Translations under genes and position numbers: made by a program | Notes under the pieces: generated by a model | What the model saw: only the letters and a program-made list of their open reading frames with translations | Databases searched by the model: none | What the model was told of the DNA's origin: nothing | Origin: Candidatus Nanopelagicales bacterium | GTDB taxonomy: Bacteria > Actinomycetota > Actinomycetes > S36-B12 > UBA5976 | DNA length: 35,173 nucleotides | Reading direction: 5' to 3' | Assembly (NCBI GenBank): GCA_023254955.1 | Contig: JALRKC010000001.1 | Span: 1-35,173 of the forward strand | Shown: piece after piece, positions 12,948 through 21,848 of the stretch | Layout of the letters: every line of letters begins with the position of its first letter | Position numbering within the stretch: position 1 is the first letter of the stretch

Positions 12948-13131
12948 CTTAAGTTAATACCTTTCTAATTGGGGTTTGAAAGATTTAATAATTGACTTCT
13001 TTCAAGTTTCCGACTTGTCAGGATTTAGTGAGATTGGACTTTTGAGATTTTTTGTTCGTCATCGTCACGAACCCTAAAAGGGCCGGATAGGAAGACTGTA
13101 GCACTGGCAGCTCTCTAGCCCGGTGAGCGCC
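12948..13131 (-). other. Leader region between thrB and rho, two inverted repeats
   Basis: At 184 bases this is the longest non-coding stretch in the window. I see no ORF with family character. It holds a perfect 8-base inverted repeat (TTGAAAGA at 12976-12983 and TCTTTCAA at 12998-13005, 14-base loop) and a 6-base repeat (GTTCGT at 13054-13059, ACGAAC at 13067-13072). TATTAA at 12954-12959 ends 6 bases before the rho GTG and could be a weak -10 box. It presumably contains the end of the thr mRNA and the rho promoter or leader; no clean intrinsic terminator follows thrB. Confidence 0.5.
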
Positions 13132-14091
13132 CTAGAAAACCTGGGCTCCGGTCGGGGAGACTTCTAACACCTGCATCGAAAAGTCCGGGTGTTCAAATTC
13201 CCTAACTGTCGCAAGCTCTTCTTGTGTAGTCAGCACTAATACGGCTGGGCCAGCACCACTGATCATTGCTGCAAGCCCACGCCCCCGAAGCGTTTCGATT
13301 AAGTTGCCAGACGTTTGCATAGCGTTACGTCGATAAGGTTGGTGCAACTTATCCTCCGTGGCAACAAACAATAGCTCTGGGTTTTCAGTAAGAGCGCTCA
13401 CTAACAGCGCGCTCCTGGCAACATTGAATGCAGCATCCCGATGTGGAATATGCGAAGGCAACAGCAGTCGAGCTTTTTTAGTCTCCATCTCAAATTTTGG
13501 TATGAAAACTACCGGAACTATCTCTGGGTGAACTTTTAGTTTCACCGCATGTGAGTGCACTCCGTCAGAATGGATATGTTTGTGGCCTAGAAGTTTTTCA
13601 GATTCGGTTTGATGCTGATGTGAATCAGTCCAAGAAAGAGTAAACCCTCCTAGTAAGCATGCGGCAACATTATCTGGATGACCTTCAATCTTGGTGGCAA
13701 AGTCTAGCGCTCCAGCATCATCCATTCTTTTTGCAAATTCCCCCGCTAAAGCGCGAGCCGCAACAACACCTGCAGTTATTGCTGCCGCAGAAGAACCCAG
13801 GCCTCGGCCGTGAGGAATTTTATTAATACAGCGTAGATATAAACCAGAAACTGAAACTTCTAAAGTTTCAAAAACTTGCAACATAACTTTGGCAATTAAG
13901 TGATCTTGATTTCTAGGCAAAGTATTTCGACCAAACCCGTCAATATCAACTTGAACACCTGGGGTATCGGTAAATGACACTTCAATTTCATCAAAAAGAG
14001 TTAAGGCTAATCCCGCACTATCAAATGCTGGCCCTAAATTGGCGCTAGTTGCAGGAACTTTCACTCTTATTGCAGATAAGTTTTTTGCCAC
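13132..14091 (-). CDS. thrB: Homoserine kinase with histidine-rich insertion
   Basis: GHMP-family kinase that phosphorylates homoserine for threonine synthesis. In 319 residues it has KVPATSANLGPAFDSAG (N-terminal GHMP motif), the ATP-binding loop PHGRGLGSSAAAI at 93-105, KIEGHPDNVAACLLGGFT and the C-terminal ISGAGPAVLVL. Between the usual TLSW and VKLKVHPEIVPV segments there is an extra stretch with seven His between residues 158 and 181, which most homologues lack as far as I know. It starts at GTG right against the thrC stop. Last gene of the hom-thrC-thrB operon. Confidence 0.95.
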   Translation of the reverse strand: MAKNLSAIRVKVPATSANLGPAFDSAGLALTLFDEIEVSFTDTPGVQVDIDGFGRNTLPRNQDHLIAKVMLQVFETLEVSVSGLYLRCINKIPHGRGLGSSAAAITAGVVAARALAGEFAKRMDDAGALDFATKIEGHPDNVAACLLGGFTLSWTDSHQHQTESEKLLGHKHIHSDGVHSHAVKLKVHPEIVPVVFIPKFEMETKKARLLLPSHIPHRDAAFNVARSALLVSALTENPELLFVATEDKLHQPYRRNAMQTSGNLIETLRGRGLAAMISGAGPAVLVLTTQEELATVREFEHPDFSMQVLEVSPTGAQVF

Positions 14092-15150
14092 TTAAATCAA
14101 TCCCAAAGCTTTAGCAGCAAGTTCAGCATCAATTGGTACCTTGATGGCATTAGCTGCACCCTCAAGCGCCCATTGTGGATCTTTCAATCCATTTCCAGTA
14201 ACTGTAATTACAATTTCTTTTCCGGTTGGCAACATTCCTTCAGCTTGTAATTTAAATAACCCAGCAACGCCAGCTGCACTTGCTGGCTCAACAAAAATTG
14301 CTTCTTGATTTGCTAGGTAGTGATAAGCCTGCAAAATTTCTTCATCAGTAACTTTGTCTATTAGGCCACCTGATTCATCTCGTGCAGCAATAGCTTGCTT
14401 CCAAGAGGCAGGGTTTCCAATGCGAATCGCAGTAGCTAACGTTTCTGGTTTTTCTACTTTTACCCCGTCAACTATTGGTGCAGCTCCAGCTGCTTGAAAG
14501 CCCCACATCTGTGGCTTAGTTTTTGAAAAACCTTTCTCAAAATATTCTCCATAACCAACCCAATAAGCAGTTATGTTGCCAGCATTTCCCACAGGCAATA
14601 CATGAATATCTGGAGCTTTACCTAAGGCGTCTACAACTTCGAAGCTGGCAGTTTTTTGCCCTTCAATTCGATCTGGATTCACAGAATTAACCAAAGAAAC
14701 TGGGTAGTTGTCGGCTAACGCCTGCGCCAAGACTAGGCAGTCATCAAAATTACCCTCTACTTGTAACAAGGTGGCGCCGTGCACTACCGCTTGAGCAAGC
14801 TTTCCCATTGCGATTTTTCCGTCTGGAACCAATACAGCACTTTTCATTCCGGCTTTAATTGCATAGGCAGAGGCCGAAGCAGAAGTATTTCCCGTTGAGG
14901 CACAAATTACCGCTTTCGCTCCGGCTTCAGCCGCCTTACTTATCGCGACTGTCATTCCCCGATCTTTAAAAGAACCAGTTGGGTTCATGCCTTCAACTTT
15001 GATCCAAACTTGATTTTGTAATTTCTCACTTAATTTGCAGGCGTAGACCAAAGGGGTTCCACCCTCACCAAGTGTCACTATGGGAGTTTTTTCTGATACC
15101 GGTAAAAAGTCTTTATACTCTTTTATTACGCCCTGCCACTGATGGCTCAT
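14092..15150 (-). CDS. thrC: Threonine synthase
   Basis: PLP enzyme that converts O-phosphohomoserine to threonine. The 352-residue length fits the short actinobacterial class. The PLP lysine is Lys62 in [11 protein letters not shown]; phosphate-binding [15 protein letters not shown] and [13 protein letters not shown] follow, and VTGNGLKD lies near the C-terminus. Its ATG overlaps the hom stop by one base (TAATG), and thrB begins directly after it, so the three enzymes are translated as a coupled unit. Confidence 0.97.
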   Translation of the reverse strand: MSHQWQGVIKEYKDFLPVSEKTPIVTLGEGGTPLVYACKLSEKLQNQVWIKVEGMNPTGSFKDRGMTVAISKAAEAGAKAVICASTGNTSASASAYAIKAGMKSAVLVPDGKIAMGKLAQAVVHGATLLQVEGNFDDCLVLAQALADNYPVSLVNSVNPDRIEGQKTASFEVVDALGKAPDIHVLPVGNAGNITAYWVGYGEYFEKGFSKTKPQMWGFQAAGAAPIVDGVKVEKPETLATAIRIGNPASWKQAIAARDESGGLIDKVTDEEILQAYHYLANQEAIFVEPASAAGVAGLFKLQAEGMLPTGKEIVITVTGNGLKDPQWALEGAANAIKVPIDAELAAKALGLI

Positions 15151-16442
15151 TACAATTCTTCGCCTTCAACTCTCATTGCACCATTTAAGTGCTTAACTGC
15201 CGATAGGTCCTTTAACTCTGCAATTACTTTTTCTAACGCAGATTCTTTTGCTTGATGTGTTTTGACAATCAAACTGGCGTCTTTTCCGCGAGTTTCTTGG
15301 CGAACCGTTTGAATCGATACTGAGTGTTTTGCGAACACATTGCTGATCTCGGCTAATACACCAGGCTGATCTGCTACTTCTAGATTTATGTAATAGCTGG
15401 TTATGGCTTCAGAGATTGGCAAAATGTTTAAGTCGGCATAAACACTTTCACCAGGTCCGCGTCGATTAGAAACTCGATTTCGCCCCACCATAACTAAATC
15501 ACCCATGACTGCGCTAGCAGTAGGAGCTCCTCCAGCGCCTTGTCCATAGAACATCAAGGAACCTGCAGCTTTTGCTTGCACAAATACTGCATTGAAAGCG
15601 TCTCTTACGCTTGCCAGTGGATGAGATATTGGAATCATCGCCGGATGCACTCGAACCACAATCGAATCTTGATTCACTTTTTCAGCAACAGCAAGTAACT
15701 TGACTACAAAACCCATCTGTTGCGCAGCTTTTACATCTTGTTGAGTAATCTCGACGATACCCTCGCAATGAACGTCATCCACGGTAACTCGGGTATGAAA
15801 AGCTAACTGCGCCAAAATCGCAGCTTTACTTGCTGCGTCATGGCCCATAACATCGGCAGTTGGATCTGCTTCGGCATAACCTAAATCCTGTGCAGATTTA
15901 AGTGCCGACTCAAAACTCTCGCCAAAATCATTCATTTTTGTCAAGATGTAATTGGTGGTGCCATTTACTATTCCCAAAATCTTTACAACATCATCACCAA
16001 CTAAAGATTCTCTCAACGGTCTAAGCAGTGGTATTGCTCCAGCAACGCTGGCTTCGTAATAAATATCAACATCAGCTTTTTCTGCTGCCTGATGTAACGT
16101 GGCTCCATCTTTTGCAAGTAGCGCCTTGTTTGCACTAATTACACTGCTGCCGTTGTTAATCGCTTGCAGTAAATAGTCTCTTGTTGGCTCAATTGCACCC
16201 ATGAGCTCAATAACAATGTCAGGTTTTTTCTCCAATAATGAATAGATATCGTCGGTGATTAAGTTGCTATCAATCTGAGGGCGACTCTTGGTTGGATCCT
16301 TAACCCCTACGCCAACTATCTCTAGTGGGGCGCCAATGCGAATTGCTAAATCTTCGGCCTGCGACTGAATTAAGGAAATTACCTCTGATCCAACCGTTCC
16401 AGCACCAATAACCGCAACGGTGAGTGCTTTAGGCTCGCTCAT
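15150..16442 (-). CDS. hom: Homoserine dehydrogenase
   Basis: Reduces aspartate semialdehyde to homoserine, the branch point to threonine and methionine. An NAD(P)-binding fold opens the protein ([13 protein letters not shown]), the catalytic domain has [12 protein letters not shown] and [18 protein letters not shown], and an ACT domain (about residues 350-425, [21 protein letters not shown]) suggests threonine feedback control. I chose the ATG at 16442, giving 430 residues ([13 protein letters not shown]), because GAAGGA lies 9 bases ahead of it. An in-frame ATG 51 bases upstream at 16493 has no such site and would push the start into the promoter shared with the divergent transporter gene. 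Confidence 0.95.
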   Translation of the reverse strand: MSEPKALTVAVIGAGTVGSEVISLIQSQAEDLAIRIGAPLEIVGVGVKDPTKSRPQIDSNLITDDIYSLLEKKPDIVIELMGAIEPTRDYLLQAINNGSSVISANKALLAKDGATLHQAAEKADVDIYYEASVAGAIPLLRPLRESLVGDDVVKILGIVNGTTNYILTKMNDFGESFESALKSAQDLGYAEADPTADVMGHDAASKAAILAQLAFHTRVTVDDVHCEGIVEITQQDVKAAQQMGFVVKLLAVAEKVNQDSIVVRVHPAMIPISHPLASVRDAFNAVFVQAKAAGSLMFYGQGAGGAPTASAVMGDLVMVGRNRVSNRRGPGESVYADLNILPISEAITSYYINLEVADQPGVLAEISNVFAKHSVSIQTVRQETRGKDASLIVKTHQAKESALEKVIAELKDLSAVKHLNGAMRVEGEEL

Positions 16443-16451
16443 TTGTAAAAT

Positions 16452-16457
16452 TCCTTC
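16452..16457 (-). promoter_or_regulatory. Shine-Dalgarno site that fixes the hom start
   Basis: GAAGGA on the minus strand, 9 bases before the ATG at 16442. It argues against the longer in-frame reading that begins at 16493. Confidence 0.7.
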
Positions 16458-16470
16458 AGCTAGGTCAGTA

Positions 16471-16499
16471 GCGACAATTCTCTCAGAGAGCAATAAAAT
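16471..16499 (+). promoter_or_regulatory. Candidate promoter for the EamA transporter gene
   Basis: GCGACA (16471-16476, 4 of 6 to TTGACA) and TAAAAT (16494-16499, 5 of 6 to TATAAT) with a 17-base spacer. Transcription would begin about 3-4 bases before the GTG at 16510, giving an almost leaderless mRNA. It lies in the 67-base gap shared with the divergent hom operon. Confidence 0.45.
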
Positions 16500-16509
16500 C
16501 AGGTCCGCC

Positions 16510-17451
16510 GTGTCTGAAAATCAATCTTCTAACCCCGTCAAAGTCTGGACTGCCTTAGGCACCGTTTATTTAGTATGGGGCTCTACCTATCTGGGGATTG
16601 CAATCTTAGTTAAAACTGCCCCGCCTCTAATAAGCATGGGAACAAGATTCATGCTCGCCGGAATTATTCTCGGTTTATTTCTAATTGTTTTTAAGGGCAA
16701 AAAAATATTGAAAATAACACTCAAAGAAGCGTTAGCGACTTTGTTTTTAGGTGGATTACTTTTGGGTTTTGGTCTAGGTAATTTAACTTTGGCTGAAAGA
16801 TACGTACCAAGCGGAATTGCTGCCTTAATAGTTGCCGCACTACCTATTTGGGTCACACTGTTTCAATATTTAGCGGGAATAGTCCCAGATAAACGAATAT
16901 TATTTGGAATCGCCCTGGGAATAATTGGTGTTGCAATAATTGTTTTGCCAAATCGAGACAATACCAGCGAATCAGGTGAAAATTTAGCTTTTTGGATGCT
17001 AATGGTTCTCTTTGGAAATATCGCTTGGGCCTTTGGGACTTTTATTACGCCGAGAATTGGCGTCCCAAAGAATTCCTTTGTACTTACCACCTATCAAATG
17101 TTTTTTGGTGGAGTTACCTTAACTCTCGCAGGACTAATTCGCGGCGAGAGAATAAACAGTGAAAGTCTCTCTCAAATTACTAGCACCTCCCTTTGGGCTT
17201 GGATCTATTTGATACTTATTGGTTCAATCTTGGGTTACGGAGCTTATATTTGGTTGATTACCCATGTTTCACTTTCTTTAGCGTCTACCTACGCTTACGT
17301 AAACCCAATTGTTGCCGTGGCTTTAGGGGTTTTAATACTTTCTGAACCTTTTAGTGGTCTAATTTTGTTAGGCGGAGCGGTAGTAATTTTAGGTGTTGTT
17401 TTAGTTTTGCAATCAAGTAGAAGAGCTACCGTTAAAATCCCGGGTCAGTAG
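16510..17451 (+). CDS. DMT-superfamily (EamA) transporter, possible amino-acid exporter
   Basis: Ten predicted membrane helices in 313 residues, arranged as two EamA repeats; the first repeat has LVWGSTYLGIAILVKTAPPLISMGTRF, the second SLWAWIYLILIGSILGYGAYIWLI with SLASTYAYVNPIVAVALG. I start it at GTG 16510 (VSENQSSNPVKVWTALG). The longer reading from 16420 would run through the hom start region and has no ribosome-binding site. It is the only plus-strand gene in the aspartate-family block, divergent from hom and tail-overlapping lysA by 20 bases. Export of threonine, homoserine or lysine (compare RhtA, same superfamily) is a reasonable but unproven guess. Confidence 0.88.
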   Translation: MSENQSSNPVKVWTALGTVYLVWGSTYLGIAILVKTAPPLISMGTRFMLAGIILGLFLIVFKGKKILKITLKEALATLFLGGLLLGFGLGNLTLAERYVPSGIAALIVAALPIWVTLFQYLAGIVPDKRILFGIALGIIGVAIIVLPNRDNTSESGENLAFWMLMVLFGNIAWAFGTFITPRIGVPKNSFVLTTYQMFFGGVTLTLAGLIRGERINSESLSQITSTSLWAWIYLILIGSILGYGAYIWLITHVSLSLASTYAYVNPIVAVALGVLILSEPFSGLILLGGAVVILGVVLVLQSSRRATVKIPGQ

Positions 17452-18853
17452 CAAAAAGGTCTTCGTAAGTTTCTGGTCGAATTACAATTTTTGTCTTTCC
17501 ATCGGCAACTGCAATTACACCTGGTCTAGTCACCAAGTTGTATTGACTTGCCATTGAACGACAGTAAGCACCAGTGGCTGCTACTGCTAATAAATCACCC
17601 TCGCGTAGATCACTTGGCAACCAAGCATCCCGAACCACAATGTCACCGGTTTCGCAATGCTTTCCTACGATCCGGCATAACATTGGTTCTGCATCGGAAG
17701 TTCTCGAAGCCAGTGTTACGGAATAATTCGCATCGTAAAGTGCTGTCCGTATGTTGTCACTCATTCCACCATCGACGGAGACATAATTTCTTATTAATCC
17801 TCCATCAACTGTTACTGGCTTGATTGTTCCTACGGTGTAAAGCGTAATCGTTGAAGGACCAATAATCGCTCTTCCTGGTTCAATTGCAAGCTGGGGAATT
17901 TCGTCAGATCCAAATTTATCTTTTACTATAGAAATTAATTCATCACTCATTTTTGATACAGATATTGGCGAATCATCAGGCGTATAGGCGATTCCAATCC
18001 CTCCACCTAAATTCAATAAGCTAACTTTAAAACTAAATTTTTGTTCCATTTGTCTAGCAAATTCAACAATTCTGCTAGCCGCTACTTCAAATCCAGAACT
18101 ATCAAAAATTTGAGATCCGATATGCGAATGAAATCCAAGCAGGTTAATGTTCTTGGCCTTCATCACTCTAGAAACTGCTTCTTCTGCTTGACCAGATTGA
18201 ATTGAGAAACCAAATTTTTGATCTTCATGTGCGGTAGCAATAAATTCGTGGGTATGTGCTTCAACTCCGGTAGTGAGGCGAATTAAAACCGAGACTTTGT
18301 TCCTGCCTTTGGCAAACTTCTCCAAAGCTGAAATTTCACGAAGTGAGTCAATTACAAAGACCCCAACTCCATGTTCAACACCTAATTGAATCTCGCGATC
18401 TGATTTGTTGTTGCCATGTAGCAAAATCGACTTAGGGTCCACTCCTGCTTTAAGGGCACAAAGCAACTCCCCTTCAGTGCAAACATCAATACTTAACCCA
18501 ATCTCGTGAAGTGTTTTTGCAACATAAGTAGATAAAAATGCTTTTGCTGCATAATAAACAGTTGTCGGCTTTGCTAAAGATTGATCTTTAAGCTTAGAAA
18601 AACTATCTAAAAATTCCTTAGCACGACTTTTTAAATCTGTTTCATCCATTACGAAGATTGGCGTCGCGTATTCTTTGGCTATTTGCGTTACTGGAACATC
18701 ACCAATTTGTATTTCACCGCGTGAATTTCTACGGGCTGACTGCGGCCAAATATTTGCAGCTAGTGCATTTAGCTCGCCAGAGCTAGGAGTTTTTGGTACA
18801 CCTGGCTGCGAAATAACGTCGCCATGGCGAGGTCCGGCTGGGTGTGCACGCAT
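17432..18853 (-). CDS. lysA: Diaminopimelate decarboxylase
   Basis: PLP enzyme for the last step of lysine synthesis. The 473 residues show the PLP lysine Lys104 in TVYYAAKAFLS, HIGSQIFD, the phosphate-binding NLGGGIGIAY, and at the dimer interface GKHCETGDIV with the active-site Cys. The N-terminus MRAHPAGPRHGDV is a hallmark of actinobacterial LysA and supports the first ATG. No Shine-Dalgarno is visible; TAACCT sits 6 bases ahead, fitting a leaderless mRNA. Its last 20 bases overlap the 3' end of the EamA gene on the other strand. Confidence 0.96.
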   Translation of the reverse strand: MRAHPAGPRHGDVISQPGVPKTPSSGELNALAANIWPQSARRNSRGEIQIGDVPVTQIAKEYATPIFVMDETDLKSRAKEFLDSFSKLKDQSLAKPTTVYYAAKAFLSTYVAKTLHEIGLSIDVCTEGELLCALKAGVDPKSILLHGNNKSDREIQLGVEHGVGVFVIDSLREISALEKFAKGRNKVSVLIRLTTGVEAHTHEFIATAHEDQKFGFSIQSGQAEEAVSRVMKAKNINLLGFHSHIGSQIFDSSGFEVAASRIVEFARQMEQKFSFKVSLLNLGGGIGIAYTPDDSPISVSKMSDELISIVKDKFGSDEIPQLAIEPGRAIIGPSTITLYTVGTIKPVTVDGGLIRNYVSVDGGMSDNIRTALYDANYSVTLASRTSDAEPMLCRIVGKHCETGDIVVRDAWLPSDLREGDLLAVAATGAYCRSMASQYNLVTRPGVIAVADGKTKIVIRPETYEDLFATDPGF

Positions 18854-18859
18854 GAGACA

Positions 18860-18865
18860 AGGTTA
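18860..18865 (-). promoter_or_regulatory. Putative -10 box (TAACCT) for leaderless lysA
   Basis: TANNNT-type hexamer ending 6 bases before the lysA ATG; no Shine-Dalgarno sequence lies between. No convincing -35 box. Confidence 0.35.
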
Positions 18866-18890
18866 GTGCACAGCTAAATGAATCTGCTCT

Positions 18891-19826
18891 CTAACCAAAA
18901 GTTACAGAACGCTTCTTTTTCTCGTTGAAGAGTAGTACCCAAACTTGGCCAACATCCATGCTAAACGGTTTACCATCAACAAAGTAACTAGTTCCACCCT
19001 TAAGGCGATCTCTCACCCAAGTTGCTTCATAGCGCTTTCCATTTCGCAAAATGATTGCCTCGCCACTACCTACGGTATGAACGCGTGGGGTTTTACCTGC
19101 AATCTGTCGAGTAAATTGCACAACAACTGTTTTCGCAACGACGGGTGTACCATTTGCGGCATCGCTTTGGGCTTTGCCGTCCAAGGCAATTCGATAACCC
19201 GATCCCGTCCAAGTACCACTGACGCTAGCTGCTGGCCATCTAACTCTGAATGAATTCGTACCTTTTCCACCACTTGGGTTTGAGCGACTAAAAGACAAAC
19301 CGATGTCTTGAGCTTGACTGATGCCAGATTTATTTCGTACCGCTTGTTGCAAATTAATCATTAAGTTGTGGGGTATGCGCTTTGCCCGAGTTCTAAACAT
19401 TCCACGGGTTTGTGATGGTCCCATTGGAACCCATGACTTTGCAGCGTTAATTCTTTTAATCAAAACTCTGTTGGCGCCGCTATAGACTAAGCCAGGATTT
19501 CCGTATTGACGCAGAATATCTAAGTCACTCAATCTTGCACTTCGAACTGGGCCAACCACTTTGGGGAACTTGCTGTTAAACATTGCTGCAATTCTGGTCA
19601 AACCACCTTCTACTTGATACACATAAACCAAATCAGCTTGATATAAACCGGTATGCGGACGTGCCGGACCAACGTTATCTATTTTTACCATTACTACTGG
19701 CTGGCCGCCTCCACCTGGTAGTCCAGAAAGTGGGCTTGAATCATCAGCAGCTTTTGCTGGTGTCGTCAATGTCGCCAGCATAAAAAGTGAGACGAGTATG
19801 GCAAAAAGTGATTTCAGTTTTTTCAT
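18891..19826 (-). CDS. Secreted DUF3048 domain protein (YerB-like)
   Basis: The 311-residue protein has a clear Sec signal peptide (MKKLKSLFAILVSLFMLATL, cleavage likely after TPAKAA). The DUF3048 N-terminal region follows (PVVMVKIDNVGPARPHTGLYQADLVY, about 43-70, and VVGPVRSARLSDLDILRQY, about 90-110). The C-terminal part (GTSYFVDGKPFSMDVGQVWVLLF) has the usual DUF3048 ending. There is no lipobox cysteine, so it is secreted or wall-associated rather than a lipoprotein. The family function is unknown. It sits between argS and lysA; a TAGTCT box 7 bases before the ATG suggests its own leaderless transcript. Confidence 0.85.
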   Translation of the reverse strand: MKKLKSLFAILVSLFMLATLTTPAKAADDSSPLSGLPGGGGQPVVMVKIDNVGPARPHTGLYQADLVYVYQVEGGLTRIAAMFNSKFPKVVGPVRSARLSDLDILRQYGNPGLVYSGANRVLIKRINAAKSWVPMGPSQTRGMFRTRAKRIPHNLMINLQQAVRNKSGISQAQDIGLSFSRSNPSGGKGTNSFRVRWPAASVSGTWTGSGYRIALDGKAQSDAANGTPVVAKTVVVQFTRQIAGKTPRVHTVGSGEAIILRNGKRYEATWVRDRLKGGTSYFVDGKPFSMDVGQVWVLLFNEKKKRSVTFG

Positions 19827-19833
19827 GAATGAG

Positions 19834-19839
19834 AGACTA
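19834..19839 (-). promoter_or_regulatory. Putative -10 box (TAGTCT) for the DUF3048 gene
   Basis: TANNNT hexamer ending 7 bases before the ATG at 19826; no Shine-Dalgarno in between. It lies in the 46-base gap after argS. Confidence 0.4.
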
Positions 19840-19872
19840 GATTACTTCTCAAAAGAATCCAAGACCAACCTG

Positions 19873-21531
19873 CTACATTTTTTCAGGCGCTAAAACTCCC
19901 AGTAAATCTAGGGCATTTGCTAATACTTGTCTGGTGGCGCTAGAGAGTAATAGACGCGCAATTGTTAACCCAGTCACTTGCTCATCTTCTCTAGGCAATA
20001 CTCGGCATGAATCATAAAATCGGTGATAAACACCAGCTAGTTCTTCAGCGTAACGAGCAATCCGGTGTGGTTCGCGAAGTGCTGCACTTATTTTTACTAT
20101 TTGTGGATATTCAGCCAAGGTTTTAACTAGATCGCTCTCTTTGTCGTCTATTAAAATCTCGGGCACAAAATCTGTAAGTGCAAATTCAATTCCTCGCTCT
20201 TTTGCAGCACTTAGTAAGGTGCTCAACCGTGCATGGGCATATTGCACGTAAAAAACCGGATTATCATTAGTGTGCGAGGTTAATAGGTTTATATCTAAAG
20301 TTAAAGGTGAATCAGCTGGATATCGGCTAAGCGTGTATCGCGCAGCATCTACACCCACTTCTTCAACTAAATCTTCTAAAGTGATGATGTTTCCTGCCCG
20401 TTTGGATAATTTAACTTCTTGACCATCTTTAGTCATTTTGACTAACTGGCCAATCAAAACCTCAATATTTTTTTCACTGTCGTCACCTGCGCATGCCGCC
20501 ACCGCTTTCAAGCGATTCACGTATCCATGATGATCCGCCCCTAGAAGATAGATATTCACGTCCATTCCCCGGCGACGTTTATCAACGTAATATGCAGTAT
20601 CCGATGCAAAATAGGTGTATTCACCGTCTGCTTTGATTAAGACTCGGTCTTTATCATCAGAAAAATCAGTAGTTCTTAACCAAAGGGCTCCGTCTTCTTC
20701 AAAAACATGTCCATGTCCTTTGAGAACTTGAATACCTTTTTCTACCGCCCCAGATTCATGTAACTTTCTTTCTGAATACCAAACATCAAAAACTGTCCTA
20801 AAAAGATTTAATACTTCTTGTTGCTGCGCCAGTTGCAATTTATAACCAGCTTCACGAAATGCAATCAAACCTTCATCTTCAGGCAGCTTAACGAGCTCAG
20901 GGTCTTGTTCAACAATTTTGTTTGCTAACTCTTTTATATAAGCTCCGTGATAACCATCTTCAGGAATGCTTTTACCAAGAGCTGCTGCCTGAATTGATTC
21001 ACCAAACTTATCCATTTGAATTCCACGATCATTGATATAAAACTCTTTTACTACCTCAGCACCTGCTGCCATTAGTACTCGCGCCAGGCAATCTCCTACG
21101 GCCGCCCAACGGGTATGACCTAAATGCAGGGGCCCAGTTGGATTAGCGCTAATAAATTCAACATTTATTTTTAATCCTGCTAAATCTTTATTAGTTCCGT
21201 AGCTTTCTTTCTGCTGCAATATTTCTCGCACCAACTCTGCTTGCGATCCTTTGGCTACTTTGAAATTTATAAATCCCGGGCCAGCAACACTCATACTTTC
21301 TATTTCTGTAACGCTTTTTAACTGAGAAATTACAAGTTCCGCCACTTTGCGAGGCTGGTGCTCAGCTCTCGCTGCTAAGAGCAGTGCCACATTAGTCGCG
21401 TAATCACCAAAATCTGGATTTTTTGGACGCTCGATTTTGATCTCTAATTCCGGTGCTTCCGGTAAGGCTCCACTGGCAGCTAGTTCTTTGATTGCCCAAC
21501 TAACTTTTTCGCCGAGTTCTTCTGGAGTCAT
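19873..21531 (-). CDS. argS: Arginyl-tRNA synthetase
   Basis: Class I synthetase charging tRNA-Arg. In 552 residues it has the N-terminal Add-1 domain (about 1-115), the HIGH-type motif HLGH at 136-139 in NPTGPLHLGHTRW, a KMSKS-type loop VKLSKRAGN, and the C-terminal anticodon-binding DALR domain (HARLSTLLSAAKERG, then LREPHRIARYAEELAGVYHRFY). argS upstream of lysA is the common actinobacterial order. The ATG has no Shine-Dalgarno but TAAACT 6 bases ahead. A tRNA-Arg(CCG) gene lies about 620 bases upstream on the other strand. Confidence 0.97.
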   Translation of the reverse strand: MTPEELGEKVSWAIKELAASGALPEAPELEIKIERPKNPDFGDYATNVALLLAARAEHQPRKVAELVISQLKSVTEIESMSVAGPGFINFKVAKGSQAELVREILQQKESYGTNKDLAGLKINVEFISANPTGPLHLGHTRWAAVGDCLARVLMAAGAEVVKEFYINDRGIQMDKFGESIQAAALGKSIPEDGYHGAYIKELANKIVEQDPELVKLPEDEGLIAFREAGYKLQLAQQQEVLNLFRTVFDVWYSERKLHESGAVEKGIQVLKGHGHVFEEDGALWLRTTDFSDDKDRVLIKADGEYTYFASDTAYYVDKRRRGMDVNIYLLGADHHGYVNRLKAVAACAGDDSEKNIEVLIGQLVKMTKDGQEVKLSKRAGNIITLEDLVEEVGVDAARYTLSRYPADSPLTLDINLLTSHTNDNPVFYVQYAHARLSTLLSAAKERGIEFALTDFVPEILIDDKESDLVKTLAEYPQIVKISAALREPHRIARYAEELAGVYHRFYDSCRVLPREDEQVTGLTIARLLLSSATRQVLANALDLLGVLAPEKM

Positions 21532-21537
21532 GAAGGT

Positions 21538-21543
21538 AGTTTA
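21538..21543 (-). promoter_or_regulatory. Putative -10 box (TAAACT) for leaderless argS
   Basis: Hexamer with 4 of 6 matches to TATAAT, ending 6 bases before the argS ATG; it lies in the 56-base divergent gap with the next gene. No clear -35. Confidence 0.4.
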
Positions 21544-21574
21544 GGGTTTAATTTTGCAATTCTATTGTTTGCCA

Positions 21575-21580
21575 TAGGCT
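21575..21580 (+). promoter_or_regulatory. Putative -10 box (TAGGCT) for the small membrane-protein pair
   Basis: TANNNT hexamer ending 7 bases before the ATG at 21588; no Shine-Dalgarno between. TTGCAA lies 15 bases upstream, a short spacing for a -35 box. Confidence 0.38.
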
Positions 21581-21587
21581 TATTCTC

Positions 21588-21848
21588 ATGTGGAAAATTG
21601 CCATTCAACCTAGGTGGATTCTTTTTCATGCATTAGTTCTTGGTGCCACCTACACCTGTTTTCGATTAGGTAATTGGCAGTGGGATGCGAGATTCGAAGC
21701 AGATGGAACAACCTGGAGTCTGCAAAATACTTTCTATGCACTTCAGTGGTGGTTTTTTTCGGCATTCTTTCTTTGGTTTTGGTTCAAATTTTTCAAAGAT
21801 GAGCAAAAGGCACAAGATAAAAAACAAGCAGAAAAGGAACTTTCTTGA
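21588..21848 (+). CDS. Small aromatic-rich membrane protein, function unknown
   Basis: An 86-residue protein with two predicted membrane helices (about 10-28 and 48-69) and a charged C-terminal tail rich in Lys, Glu and Gln (70-86). It contains nine Trp, including WQW and WW clusters at the membrane borders. The beginning (QPRWILFHALVLGATYTCFRLGNWQWD) resembles the first part of SURF1-like and related actinobacterial membrane proteins, but the rest is too short for SURF1. Its stop overlaps the TTG start of the DUF3817 gene, so the two are translated together and probably work together. I cannot name a function. Confidence 0.75.
   Translation: MWKIAIQPRWILFHALVLGATYTCFRLGNWQWDARFEADGTTWSLQNTFYALQWWFFSAFFLWFWFKFFKDEQKAQDKKQAEKELS

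Noticed and set aside
13054..13072. Terminator for the thr operon
   Set aside because: GTTCGT/ACGAAC forms only a 6-base stem and, in the direction of transcription, is followed by A rather than U residues.
16443..16493. Longer start of hom
   Set aside because: The extra 17 residues precede the normal N-terminus, the upstream ATG lacks a ribosome site, and GAAGGA sits ahead of the ATG at 16442.
16420..16509. Longer start of the EamA transporter gene
   Set aside because: It would overlap the hom start and its Shine-Dalgarno site; the extra residues have no membrane-protein character, and a promoter fits just before GTG 16510.
18675..18866. Small plus-strand ORF opposite the lysA start
   Set aside because: Lies antisense to the conserved LysA N-terminus and has no ribosome site.
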